Source: Takakia lepidozioides (lineage: Eukaryota; Streptophyta; Takakiopsida; Takakiales; Takakiaceae). From it: a stretch of 64,000 bases of DNA. The translations under genes were made by a program, and so were the position numbers. Numbering within the stretch: position 1 is the first letter of the stretch; every line of letters starts with the position of its first letter. The stretch is taken from positions 14,818,001 through 14,882,000 of the forward strand of contig CM060731.1 of the NCBI GenBank assembly GCA_030704615.1, written 5' to 3'. This document shows, in pieces, positions 34,991 through 44,599 of this stretch. The notes under the pieces are model-generated. The model saw only the letters and a program-made list of their open reading frames with translations, was not told the DNA's origin and did not search any database.

Positions 34991-36280
34991 TGGACACCAC
35001 ACCTCTTGTGTGGCAACGCCCGGATGAAGGCATATGCCTTCTGGACTTGTTTGGCGGGATCAGCACTGGATTGGCTGCAGTGCTGCAGGCAGGTGTACGA
35101 GTTCGACGTTACCTGTATGTGGAGAGGGATGAGACTGCATGATGGGTCTCACTGCGCCATGTTGCTTAGTTGGTACAGCAATACCCTGACTTGTTGCCAG
35201 TGTCTGCAGTTCGTGGATACCAACAAGCCTTGTCAGCAGACATTTCCTTGCTGGGGGCGCAGGATTTGGAGCAGGTTGGCTCCATTGATCTGGTAGTGGC
35301 AGGTTGGCCCTGCCAAGGGCATTCATCAGCCGGGCATGGCAATGGATTGCGAGACTCGAGGACGGGTCTGTTTTGGGAGATGGTGCGGATTTTACGCTAC
35401 TTGCAACTTCATCAAGCTGTATCTCCAACATACATCTTGGAGAATGTGCCACTGATGGATGATTCTCGGGCCAGGGTGATGGCCAGTGTGCATCAAGTCC
35501 GGTCGTGGCTTGGGTCAGCAGTGTTGCTGGATGCAGCTACAGTGGGGTCACGGGCTCATCGTCCACGGTTTTGGTGGACTAACTTGATGCCACCCGCACT
35601 ACTCAAGCGTGCATTTGATGGGGTGCAGGCGGCCAGCACACCTCACCGTGGATGGCATTTTGGACACAGGGAAGCAGTCTCAACGTGTGAGACACAATGA
35701 CCGTTCGCCTTTGGCAGTGGTCAACATGGTGGGTCAACCACGAGCAGCATTACCTACACTGCTCAGCTTCCCAGGATCCCATGCTTTTCGGGATGGTGGA
35801 CCTGGCCTCCTGTGGGATGCTCAGTTGCAACAGTTAGTGGAGCCTAATGCCGACGAGCGAGAGCGGGCTATGGGGTTTTCCACTGGGATCACGGCGGTGT
35901 CTTATCTTTCTGAGGCATCACGTCGTCAGGTGTTGGGGCAAGCAATGGATCTCAATTGCTTGACCTGGATTATCAGCTTGGCTATGGCTGAGCAACGTAG
36001 AGTGCGGAGTGCACTTCCCTTGACGGTCTCTCTGCCTACCGAGACGGTACAGGCAGCGAGTGGGGGCAGGCCGGTGAGGACCACGGGGTGTAGACATCCA
36101 TGGCACACGTGGGAGGTGCTCGAGGTCCAGAGGGAGTTGGCAGCCAAGGCAGCTGTGATAGATGAGGTTGGGGATTCTTCTCGGGTTGAGGAGGTTCTCA
36201 ATGATGAGATGATGGGGCAGGATGAGGCCTTGTCATTGATTGAGCATGAAAGGAGTACTGCTCAAGAGGTTGCAGCATAG
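34990..36280 (+). pseudogene. DNMT3-like cytosine-C5 DNA methyltransferase domain inside pol
   Basis: All catalytic motifs occur in order: I, LLDLFGGISTGLAAVLQAG (35037-35093), with YVERDE downstream; IV, VVAGWPCQGHSSAG, catalytic Cys codon 35311-35313; VI, ILENVP (35434-35451); VIII, GSRAHRPRFWWTN (35547-35585); IX-X, ERERAMGFSTGIT and RRQVLGQAMDLNC (35850-35960). The spacing, short target-recognition segment and AHRPRFWW (compare AHRARYFWGN in DNMT3) favour DNMT3 over MET1 or CMT; no PWWP, ADD, BAH or chromodomain is seen. Breaks: TGA 35140, TAG 35167, one frameshift near 35640-35690, TAG 36278. The three stops are one transition from CGA or CAG. It would methylate DNA de novo, perhaps the element's own cDNA or insertion site (inference). 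Confidence 0.85.
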
Positions 36281-37789
36281 CAACCACGGGACGCGTCCTC
36301 TACCTCTAAGCCCACTGGACTTAAGGTTGCAGTTACGGAGGACAATTGGGAGCCTGACATTGGACCCATTGTCACCGGAGGAGAGAGACGACGTATGCGG
36401 CGGTTCCCGAGGGCTTACAGGAATTGCTTTGCCTTCAGTTTGAAAGACTTGGGAGCACTCAAGGGTCAAGAGATAAGTATTGAGTTGGCCACCGACACGC
36501 CAATCTTTCGGAGACCCTATAGATACAGTGACATGGAGAGGTCTTTGATTCAGATGAGGGCGCAAGATCTCTGGGAGGCAGGTTTGGTGGAGCTCTCTGG
36601 TGGAGAGTATGCTTCAGCCACAGTGATGCCAGCCAAGAAGGATGTCTATGACAATTGGACGGAGAGACGTATGTGCGGTGATTACCGGCCTGTAAATCGT
36701 CAGACCAAGTCCGATAGGTATGCCATGCCGACACCAGAGGAGATCTTTGATGCCATTGGGCATTCCAAGGTCTTTAGCACGTTGGATTTACGATCCGGAT
36801 ATCACCAATTGCCGATCAAGGAGGCGGATAAGCAAAAGACGACATTCTGGGGGATCAATGAGCACGGGAAGGATTGCCTATACCAGTGGCGGTTCTTACC
36901 ATTTGGGCTTAAAAACGCTCCTGCTGAGTTTCAAAGAGTCATGGACAGGATTCTAGCAGGGGTGGAGTTTGCTCGATGCTACATAGATGACATCATCATC
37001 TTTAGTGCTACGGTGGAGGAGCATGAGAGACATCTTCAGGGGGTATTTGAGCGCTTGAGGATGCACGGATTGAAGTTACATCCGGGCAAGTGCAAGTTTT
37101 TCCACAACCAGATTGAATATCTGGGTCACATGATATATCCTGGAGGATTGGGGGTACAGCAGACTAAGGTAGAGTCCATTGCACAGGTTCCACGCCCTAC
37201 GGATGTGAGCCGAGTTCGAGCTTTCATGGGGTTAGCAAACTATTACAGACGGTTTGTTAAGGGATTTAGTGCCATTGCAAAGGCTCTAACCAAGCTGACC
37301 AAGGTGGACCAGGAGTGGCAATGGGAAGATGAGCAAGAACAAGCTTTTCAAGAGCTCAAGGCGAGGTTGACCTCGGCGCCCATCTTGAGACGACCTATCA
37401 GGGGGCGTCCTTTTCAGCTGCATACAGATTGGAGCATGTTGGGGCTTGGAGCGGTGCTCACACAGGTGGATGATGAGGGAAGAGAGTTCGTAGTGGCTTA
37501 TACTAGCCGCTCGAACAACGCTGCAGAGTCTAAGTATAGCTCATATGAGGGAGAATGCTTAGCTGCAGTGTGGGCCGTGGCACACTTCAGGTGCTATCTA
37601 TACGGCAATCTCTTCACCCTTGTCACGGATCACCAACCACTCAAGTGGTTGATGGAGTCAGACAAGCTTACGGGGAAGCTTGCACGGTGGGCACTCATCC
37701 TTCAAGAGTATGACTTTCAGGTGGTGCATCGACCGGGTTTGGTCAATCGCAATGCAGATGGGTTGAGTCGCAATCCATGCACGAGCTAG
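36281..37789 (+). CDS. Reverse transcriptase and RNase H of the DNMT gypsy element
   Basis: Open for 464 codons from 36395 and in frame back to the TAG at 36278. Ty3/gypsy RT motifs: MCGDYRPVNRQTKSDRYAMP, FSTLDLRSGYHQLPIKE, FLPFGLKNAPAEFQRVMD and the catalytic YIDDIIIF (36979-37002), then LGHMIYPGGLG and MGLANYYRRFVKGFSAIAK. RNase H follows with FQLHTDWSMLGLGAVLTQ (first Asp kept), YSSYEGECLAAVWAV (Glu) and TDHQPLKWLM (Asp). The frame ends at a TAG before the integrase. The RT makes cDNA in the particle; this domain appears intact in this copy. Confidence 0.9.
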   Translation, partial: QPRDASSTSKPTGLKVAVTEDNWEPDIGPIVTGGERRRMRRFPRAYRNCFAFSLKDLGALKGQEISIELATDTPIFRRPYRYSDMERSLIQMRAQDLWEAGLVELSGGEYASATVMPAKKDVYDNWTERRMCGDYRPVNRQTKSDRYAMPTPEEIFDAIGHSKVFSTLDLRSGYHQLPIKEADKQKTTFWGINEHGKDCLYQWRFLPFGLKNAPAEFQRVMDRILAGVEFARCYIDDIIIFSATVEEHERHLQGVFERLRMHGLKLHPGKCKFFHNQIEYLGHMIYPGGLGVQQTKVESIAQVPRPTDVSRVRAFMGLANYYRRFVKGFSAIAKALTKLTKVDQEWQWEDEQEQAFQELKARLTSAPILRRPIRGRPFQLHTDWSMLGLGAVLTQVDDEGREFVVAYTSRSNNAAESKYSSYEGECLAAVWAVAHFRCYLYGNLFTLVTDHQPLKWLMESDKLTGKLARWALILQEYDFQVVHRPGLVNRNADGLSRNPCTS

Positions 37790-37834
37790 CAGGATGACAC
37801 TAGAGCTCGGTGGCATGGTGAGACGGACGAGGAG

Positions 37835-38365
37835 ATGGTGCCCGGATGGCATGCATCTGCATTTCTGTGTATCTTGGCAGCGGAAGGCCAGGTTGGACCT
37901 ACAACAGGGATGACTGTAGATCAAGTGTCTGAGGACCCTGAGGCCAGCAATGAGCAGGGTGGCGCCAAAGATATACATGAGGATTTAGTTGTGTTGGACT
38001 ACCTCCGCAGTGGAGACACGGCAGCCACTGTGACTGCCAAGGAGAGGGATCGGATCCTACAACGAGCCAAGAGGTTCAGGTGGGAGGGGACACACCTGCT
38101 CCGAGTGTGGGAGGATGGTCGAATGAGGATTGTGCCTCATCCAACACAGCGGGCACGGTTAGTGCGGCATGCCCATGAGGAGTTGGGGCATTTTGGGGTG
38201 CGACGCACTCATAGTCTACTGCAGGGGCAGTATTGGTGGCGTGGTATGCACACAGAGGTGCAACAATTTGTGGCTAGGTGCATGGTGTGTGATAGGGTGC
38301 GTGCTTCATTCAACGCCCCTACTCCACAATTGCACCCTCTTCCGAGGAGTAGTGGGAGTGGATAG
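37835..38365 (+). pseudogene. Integrase N-terminal zinc domain only; catalytic core deleted
   Basis: The frame reads the HHCC zinc domain HEELGHFGVRRTHSLLQGQY ... FVARCMVCDRVRASF at about 38173-38310. It then stops; no DDE core follows. By 38390 the sequence is already 3' UTR-like and matches the reverse of 48.8-49.0 kb (for example CGACTAACGATGGGGCTAC). A deletion of roughly 1-1.5 kb is inferred, by comparison with the PHD-tailed relative. Confidence 0.75.
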
Positions 38366-38624
38366 TGGGAGTGGATACAACCATGGAAGGCTAACAAGAA
38401 ACGCAAGGCCCAGCTACTAGGTGACCTTGAACACACGAGGTCCTGGCTCAAGTTCACAGATTGCAAGACGGCGACTAACGATGGGGCTACTCTTGTACCC
38501 GGCCTCTTGGTCTATAGAGTTTGAGTGCAATAGGGGCAGTGATAGAGGACTTAGTACGGCTGTGGCTATTACATCTTGTAGCTATCTGGAGGTAGAGGGA
38601 CCTACCCACCAGCTATGGGGGCGA

Positions 38625-39150
38625 TTGTGACAGACTACTTTATTGTGCATATATATGTGGTGTGGTTTGGACAGCGATGTAGTTGTGTAGCGATACGTAT
38701 GCGCACGACAGCTGTCAAGTTAAATAAGCATAGTGTGAAAACAACTAGAATAAAGCTAGTTATTTGTATTTAACACTTGGATTTAGGTCAAGTGTTAAGT
38801 CAGGTGTCAAGTTTAGTTTGACACCTGAACCGTCTTATCTTCACGAGAGCGGCAGTCGCGCAGCTCATCTCTCTCGAGTTGAGCCTACGCGACCGAGCTC
38901 CTTCATCGTTTAGAACTGAGTGTACTTATGATGGGAGGATAGGTTGTTGTGGGGTGGAGTCCCCATAGCTTGGGGTGCCCCTGGCTCGACTATTATCTGA
39001 AAGAGTGATGATGAGATGGATTTCATGTTTCTTGTGTTAAGAGTGTGTTTCTAGTTTTCTATCATTGTGACAGACTACTTTATTGTGCATATATGTGTGG
39101 TGTGGTTTGGACAGCGATGTAGTTGTGTAGCAATACGTATGCGCACGACA
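38625..39150 (+). repeat. 3' LTR complex A-B-A
   Basis: Part A (38625-38710, TTGTGACAGAC to GCGCACGACA), two bases GC, part B (38713-39064), then A again (39065-39150). A starts right after a polypurine tract. The relative at 48.78 kb also starts its LTR with TGTGACA after a polypurine tract, and also has GCACGACAG(C/T)TGTCA inside. The conventional LTR is therefore A+B (440 bp), and the last 86 bp are a partial second LTR. Confidence 0.85.
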
Positions 39151-40411
39151 TCCTTAACAAACCAGCCACAACAATCATGGTGCTTCTCAACTACTTCTCA
39201 AAATCTAGAGGGCATCTGAAATTCAAATATGATGTAACTGACAGCAAATGGATAGACATAAATTCGATTATTAGTTCAGTTACTATGAGATTTGATTTTG
39301 CTCAGAACCTTTATACTTTAAATGATGCTGATGCATCTACTTTGGATAAATTTGTTTCCAGCAAATAAAAAAAATCATTACCCCGTATTTGTTTTTCAAA
39401 ATTTCAGGTTAATATAGGGTGTCCAATATTTGTTACCTGCTATAAAATATAAATAATATAGCCTACAAGAAAATATGTCATATTACAAAATTATGTAATA
39501 ATAGGGTGGCCAATAATTCAGAAATAAAATTAATACCCCCATAGAAAATGCCTATTTGCCTCACGTGCCTAGGAAACTAGATAGGGAGTGACCTCCCCGA
39601 GACCTGGGATCATCAAGGATTCATCTGCAGTAGTCCACCGCATGACATCTAAGTCTGGGCCGACCTCCCTCGGCCAAGTAGGTGGCGAGACCTCCGTGCC
39701 CGCCTTCACATCATCATCGACAGCCATGTCATCAACGTCTGTTTTATGGAAGCTGTCAGATATGTCCAGAGTTTCAACGAGAAGTTAACTGGAGACACCT
39801 CAAGCCTTCCTTGAAAACCTCGAGGCTTAATTACAGATATAACAACTCTACTATTAGAAGGTCAATGGCTCTCATTTAAGAGCTTAGAGAGGGCATAGCA
39901 TTAGTGGTAAGCAGTGGTAAGCCTTGTTTGGCTATCCATTACTCTGAGGCTTTGTAGTTATTGGTAGACTATTGAGACTTGTTCTCTGTTGTGGTATCGT
40001 AGTCAAACCCTCACATCGAGGGAGGATGTTTCTGCATACACTGATCACGGTGTTTGTGCCTTATGGTGTAATTAGGGTTTTAATTTTTTTTCCCCAAATA
40101 AATTTTTAATAAAATTCATCAGATCCTCTAACCCTTGTTCTGTAAATAAAATAAAATGTCATGATTGTCCAAATAATATTATTATTTCAGAGTTTTAGAG
40201 TTTGTTCATGTGATTTCATTTTAGATGCATGACAATTGATTCTTTAAACGATTACCATTCCATCCAATATACTATACATTTGTCATATATTAAACGTATG
40301 ACAACTACTACTATGTTGACTAAGTAGTCATCCATAATCCAAGACATTTAATATAATGCAACACATATAACGCATACAACACACTTTATATATATATATA
40401 TTCCAAGCATA
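39151..40411. other. AT-rich flank, no recognisable gene
   Basis: An 81-codon frame (39123-39368, LLNYFSKSRGHLKFKYDV, MRFDFAQNLYTLNDADAS) begins within the LTR, so only its downstream part belongs to the flank; I recognise nothing in it. ATAGGGTG words near 39413 and 39501 match the left flank. Between 39.95 and 40.4 kb I see nothing. Confidence 0.4.
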
Positions 40412-41320
40412 TTTTTTTTTATTAATAAGGGTAAGGAAAAAATAACCTTACAAAAAGAGCCATAAGGCAGATGATAGAGGTACCACTCGTAGCCAAAAGA
40501 ACTATGAAGTTAAGAGACCACAGGAATCAAGAAACCACCAGCATGAATACAAGAACTCACTAAGTCTACAAGCCATTCAGCGAAAACCTGAGAAAGACTA
40601 CGAAAGTCTAACTACAAGTAATCTTGAAAGCTAACAGAGGAGGAGGAAAGGAATTAAGAGTTGCTTCGCTTCCTTTAGAGGCTCTCAAATGACAAATGAG
40701 TTTTTGATTTCCCCTTTCTGAGACTTCTTTTGCTTCTGCAAATGACTTCTTCTTCTTCAGCAGGTTGAGGGGAGCTTCTGACACTAACAGAGTTGCCAGC
40801 AGGGTCCTCCCATTGCACTCTGGAATCCGAAATTCGCCGGCAGAAAACCCCCCCTTTTCCCCAGGAATTGTCGAATGCAGAGAGGAGCTGGTTCCTCTTT
40901 CTGGTTCCACATTTTGGCAAGGCAGTAACAATTGTCAACCAACACTTACGAGCTTCAGACATCAAGTTTGAGTGAGCCATATGCAAGGTTTTCTGAAGAC
41001 AGGGCATTGCATTTTGAAATACCATAGAACACCTACTCTTCCAGATTTGCCACAGAATTGTACCCGTCAAAGACTCCCACACAGGGCATGAACGGAATGT
41101 TAGGCCGTCTTTAATATTAAAAAAAAAACAGCAGAGGCTGAGAAAGGAAAGATTAGAATTCCAGTTAGCGTAAAGAGTTAGCGTATATATATGTATAAAG
41201 AAAGGGGATGGTCCAAGCCCTGTAGTTTTATAGCCAAGGGACAAAAGCCTGAAAGGTACATTGAGGAAAAAATAACCTCATAAAAGTGCCATAGAAGCAA
41301 AAAAATGTTTTTTTGGCTAT
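40412..41320 (-). mobile_element. 5'-truncated LINE 3' end
   Basis: The minus strand reads LTGTILWQIWKSRCSMVFQN and continues MPCLQKTLHMAHSNLMSEAR, KCWLTIVTALPKCGTR. This resembles the segment after the zf-RVT domain of plant LINEs (W-x-LWxIWKxRN-x-x-F). A T-run at about 40411-40420 on the plus strand would be the poly-A tail. The 5' boundary is not defined, and a GGGATGGTCC...GAGGAAAAAATAACC stretch at 41210-41275 recalls the tail at 19.9 kb. No full-length frame remains. Confidence 0.5.
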
Positions 41321-43062
41321 TAGCTCCTAGTGCAAAATGGCCATGAGTTTAAGTAATAAGTTAATACATTAGTTATTAATAATATGAGCAAATATATTAG
41401 AAACTATCGAAATACAAAAAGATTCTGCCACTGCCAAAATAATTAAGGTAGTTTGTAATTATTTTAACTGTAATAAAGATATTAAACATAACCAAATCTG
41501 ACACGTTTGTTTGCAAATATGTTGGAATAAAAAAAATAATGAAGACATTGACATGTATTTTAGCGGCCATGAGTTTTACTAGAATTTATAGATTAGATTA
41601 TTGCTTAATGTTGGGAACTATACAAATGTAACCAACTGAATAATGAGGCAACTAATCTGGAATTATTTGACACATACACAACCTACGGCATTTCAGTTTT
41701 TCTGAAAATGTATGGGAGGAGTTCTAAAATCATTAATTAAGACGTGAATCTAGAACGCCAGTATTTTCTTATTTTTCTCTAATATTAAGTTTAACATATC
41801 ATGTCCGGGATCATGACTCGGATGCTAACCAATAAATTATGGCTTCACTCATTTATGAGTAACGGTTTGTTGTATGCTTATGGTAGATTTGGAGTTGCAG
41901 TTGATTGTAAGTTGATGTTTAGTGCTGATTCATTAGTTAGTTCACTAGTAAAGATTTCAAAAGCACAGCTGCATGATGCTAGCTATCCATCTATCTCGCT
42001 ATACTCTAGGATTTTTGGGACTTGATGAAGGCAACTGCAGGGAGAGTGGCCAAGCCTATAGAAATTCCACAAACAGGGGAGCTCGCAGGGGAGCTGCTCG
42101 GAGGTGTTGCTGAGCAGCTCATAGACGCACAAAAACGAACGTAATCTGGTGTTATTCCTTCATGTATCATGTGAGCACAAATGTCCCGCCGAGGTCCTGC
42201 CGACATAGTGTTCTCAAATTCTCATGTCCTCGCTGACCGCTGCCGTGGCTCCGGCGTAGTCTGGTAAGTAGTTTGTTTCCAACACTCTCTCTCTTCCTGT
42301 GTCTGCGAACCCCCAATCCTAACGTATTTACGTTCGTCGAAAAGAGGCAACCTGACCTGTCTAGCTTGGACTCATTCCAAACTCATGCGTGCATGGAAAG
42401 TTCAGGCTTTCCTGGTGTTGTTTCCGGACACCAATGGTGCAGTTGTAAAGACAATCTCTTTCATTTACAAAGTTTACTGGTTCTCTTGTTGAGCTCAAGA
42501 AGTAACAATTTGACGACTTGTTAATGATTTCACATCTGATCTCCATCTGATAACGGAGACCTTGAAGGTTTAAACAACTGCTCCGAACATTTATGAACTC
42601 CTCTAATTTAACTCTGTCCCTTTGTTTGTATCGCAGCTGTTTTTCAGGTGGATTTCATCAATCCAAGTGATATCCGTAGGCTCACATGTGCACAAAAATG
42701 TCAATACTTTAGGAAAGATACGAGGGCTGTAGTGTAGATGTAAGTAATTTCCCACGATACTATGAAGTAGACATAATAAACATGAGCACTGTGCTCGAAA
42801 AATTTGGATATCTTTCAAGTGTTATGTACCTAACTCATACTCGATTTAGGGTAATCCAATGCAATCTTAGTTATCACTCTTGACGTGATGTGGCGCTAAC
42901 ACGTCGGCTGTCACGTCACGTCGAATCCGGAGGTTTACACATATAAGTTTTTTTACATTTGACTTTTACGATTTACTTCTACCATTTCTAATGACATAGC
43001 AGCCACGGTGTAAAACAGACATGACCAATTATTAATATTTATTAATTCATTTTAAAAAATAC
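41321..43062. other. Gene-free AT-rich stretch
   Basis: No domain or splice-consistent reading frame was recognised. The longest frames (41801-42025 plus, 42273-42524 plus) have no known motif and ordinary chance length for this base composition. Confidence 0.4.
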
Positions 43063-44110
43063 GTCCGCCTATATTGGCGGTCGCTTACAATTTTATATTT
43101 ATTAAATCAAACGACCGCCCATATTGGCGGTCGCTTGTAATTTAATATTTTGTTAAATTGAGCGACCGCCTATATTGGCAGTCGTCGGTTATTTATTAAT
43201 TTATAAATGAAGTGACCGCCCATATTGGCAGTCGCTTGTATTTTTTTATATTTTAAAATAAGCGACCGCCTATATTGGCGGTTGCTTGAAGTTTATTATG
43301 TTTTAAATTAAGCGACCGCCTGGATTGGCGGTCGCTTGCAGTTTATTATATTATTATTATTATTATATTTTTAATATATTTTGTAAAAATATGGCGGTTG
43401 CTCTTTTTTCTATTTAAATTTAGCATTCGCCATTTAGCGGCGGTCGCTTATTTTATTTTATTTTAAATAAAGCGATATTTTTATTAATAAAAAATGTAGT
43501 GACTGCCAATTGCCGGCAGTCGCTTATTTGATTTTGATTCTTAAATATAGTGACCGCCGTTTGGCGGTCGCTCAATTAATATATTTTAAAAAAATGCAGC
43601 GACCGCCATTTGGCGGCGGTCGTTTTTTATTTATTTTGAATCTTGAATTAAGCGACCGCCGTTTGGTTGTCGTTTATTAAATATATTTCTAAAAAATGCA
43701 GGGACCGCCATGGGGCGGTCGTTTTTTTATATTTTGAATCTCGAATTAAGCGACCGCCAAATGGCAGTCGCTTATTAAATAAAATGAAGCGACCGCCATG
43801 TGGCGGTCGCTTTTATTTTAATAAAAACTTTAGCGACCGCCATTTGGCAACTGTCGTTTTTTATTTATTAAGCGACTGCCAAACGGCGGTAGTTTATTTA
43901 ATATATTTTTAAAAAATGCAGCGACCGCCATGTTGCGGTCGCTCTTATTTTCTTTTAAAATATAGCGACCGCCATGTGGCGGTCGCTTTTATTTGTTTTT
44001 AAAATATAGCGACCGTCATGCGGCGGTCGCGTGTTTTTGTTTATTTTTGGAAATCCAGAGACCTGTCGTGTGGCGATCGTTTTGTTTTTTTTAATCATGA
44101 AGCGGCACCT
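43063..44110. repeat. String of about 20 GCGACCGCC/GGCGGTCGC hairpins
   Basis: Palindromes of 22-26 bp recur every 45-55 bp, for example near 43110, 43163, 43213, 43262, 43312, 43551, 43598, 43748, 43788, 43919, 43964 and 44008. The arms read AGCGACCGCC and GGCGGTCGCT. The centre is TATATT or CATATT in the left units and ATTT/ATGT in the right units. Spacers are almost pure A+T (TTTTATTTTAAAATA-like) and not conserved. Several units carry a change in one arm matched or wobble-compatible in the other, but some have true mismatches. No gene is present. Confidence 0.9.
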
Positions 44111-44217
44111 AGCCAGCCACATGGCGAGGCCCCACGGGTCAAGAAAAACGAAACAAATGGGAGGGGGGGTGCAGGTGGTTTTGAACCCTTGACCTCTCCC
44201 ATGGGGGTGTGCGTGGT

Positions 44218-44585
44218 TGTAGCAGGATAGAATCTAGAAGGTTCTAGATGGAAGATGAAAGTTCCCTAGAAGTTTTCAGAATAATTAGGAAGGTTCCTAA
44301 GAAGTTTGACTTAAGGAATTTTGATTTGAGGCTCTCAAGTCAAACCTATTCATATTATGGAGAGTAGGTCAAATCTTTGATAAAGTCATTTTATGGAGAA
44401 TATGTCAAACCTAGGAAGGTTGACTTTAGAAAGTTTTGACTTGAGGCTCTCAAGTCAAACCTTTAAAATAATCATATTGTGAAGGGTATATAAACGTGCA
44501 ATGAAAGCCTAGAAGGCATCGAGTTGTTTTGGGAAAAAATTGAAAAGTATTTCTATTTTAGTTTGTGTAGATCTTGGGTGTCACA
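44218..44585 (+). repeat. 5' LTR of the chromovirus
   Basis: 368 bp with internal GAGGCTCTCAAGTCAAAC repeated twice and a TATATAA box at 44487-44493, about 95 bp before the LTR end, consistent with a U3 promoter. Directly followed by A and the primer-binding site. Confidence 0.9.
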
Positions 44586-44586
44586 A

Positions 44587-44599
44587 TGGTATCATAGCC
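44587..44599 (+). promoter_or_regulatory. Primer-binding site (initiator tRNA-Met)
   Basis: TGGTATCATAGCC, matching the complement of the plant initiator tRNA-Met 3' end at 12 of 13 positions, one base after the LTR. This is the usual primer for plant chromoviruses. Confidence 0.85.

Larger units (their letters stand above)
28194..39150 (+). mobile_element. Ty3/gypsy retrotransposon carrying a DNMT3-like methyltransferase, with permuted LTRs
   Basis: Order: 352-bp LTR part B (28194-28545), long leader, gag, protease, DNA methyltransferase, reverse transcriptase, RNase H, truncated integrase, a G-rich polypurine tract (CTATGGGGGCGAT, 38613-38625), a full LTR A+B (38625-39064) and LTR part A again (39065-39150). 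Flanks are TCCT at 28190-28193 and 39151-39154, or TCCTT if the first T is counted with the flank; the length suits a gypsy integrase. The B copies differ by six and the A copies by two substitutions, all transitions, so the insertion is fairly recent. Coding frames are broken by four in-frame stops and at least two frameshifts. The integrase core is deleted, so this copy is non-autonomous. A relative lies at 47.7-49.5 kb. Confidence 0.9.

Noticed and set aside
35140-35169. Leaky stops at TGA 35140 and TAG 35167
   Set aside because: Contexts (TGA TGG, TAG TTG) do not fit known readthrough motifs; ordinary decay is simpler.
34990-36280. Host DNMT3 gene interrupted by retrotransposons
   Set aside because: The frame is continuous with the protease upstream and in frame with RT downstream apart from a stop; there are no introns and no PWWP/ADD domains.
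28194-39064. Ordinary LTR element with 352-bp LTRs
   Set aside because: The bases outside that unit (CTCCT, TTGTG) do not match, and it leaves the two 86-bp copies unexplained.
28194-39150. DIRS/Ngaro-type element, because of the split-direct-repeat-like ends
   Set aside because: No tyrosine recombinase is visible; gypsy-type RT, a protease and an integrase zinc domain are present, and TCCT(T) flanks both ends.
40675-41244. Independent 189-codon host gene
   Set aside because: Reads as a LINE 3' end (LWQIWKSR signature), with an A-tail-like run downstream.
43063-44110. CRISPR-like array (regular palindromic repeats with spacers)
   Set aside because: Repeats are imperfect, spacers are AT-only and vary in length, no cas genes, and the DNA is plant nuclear.
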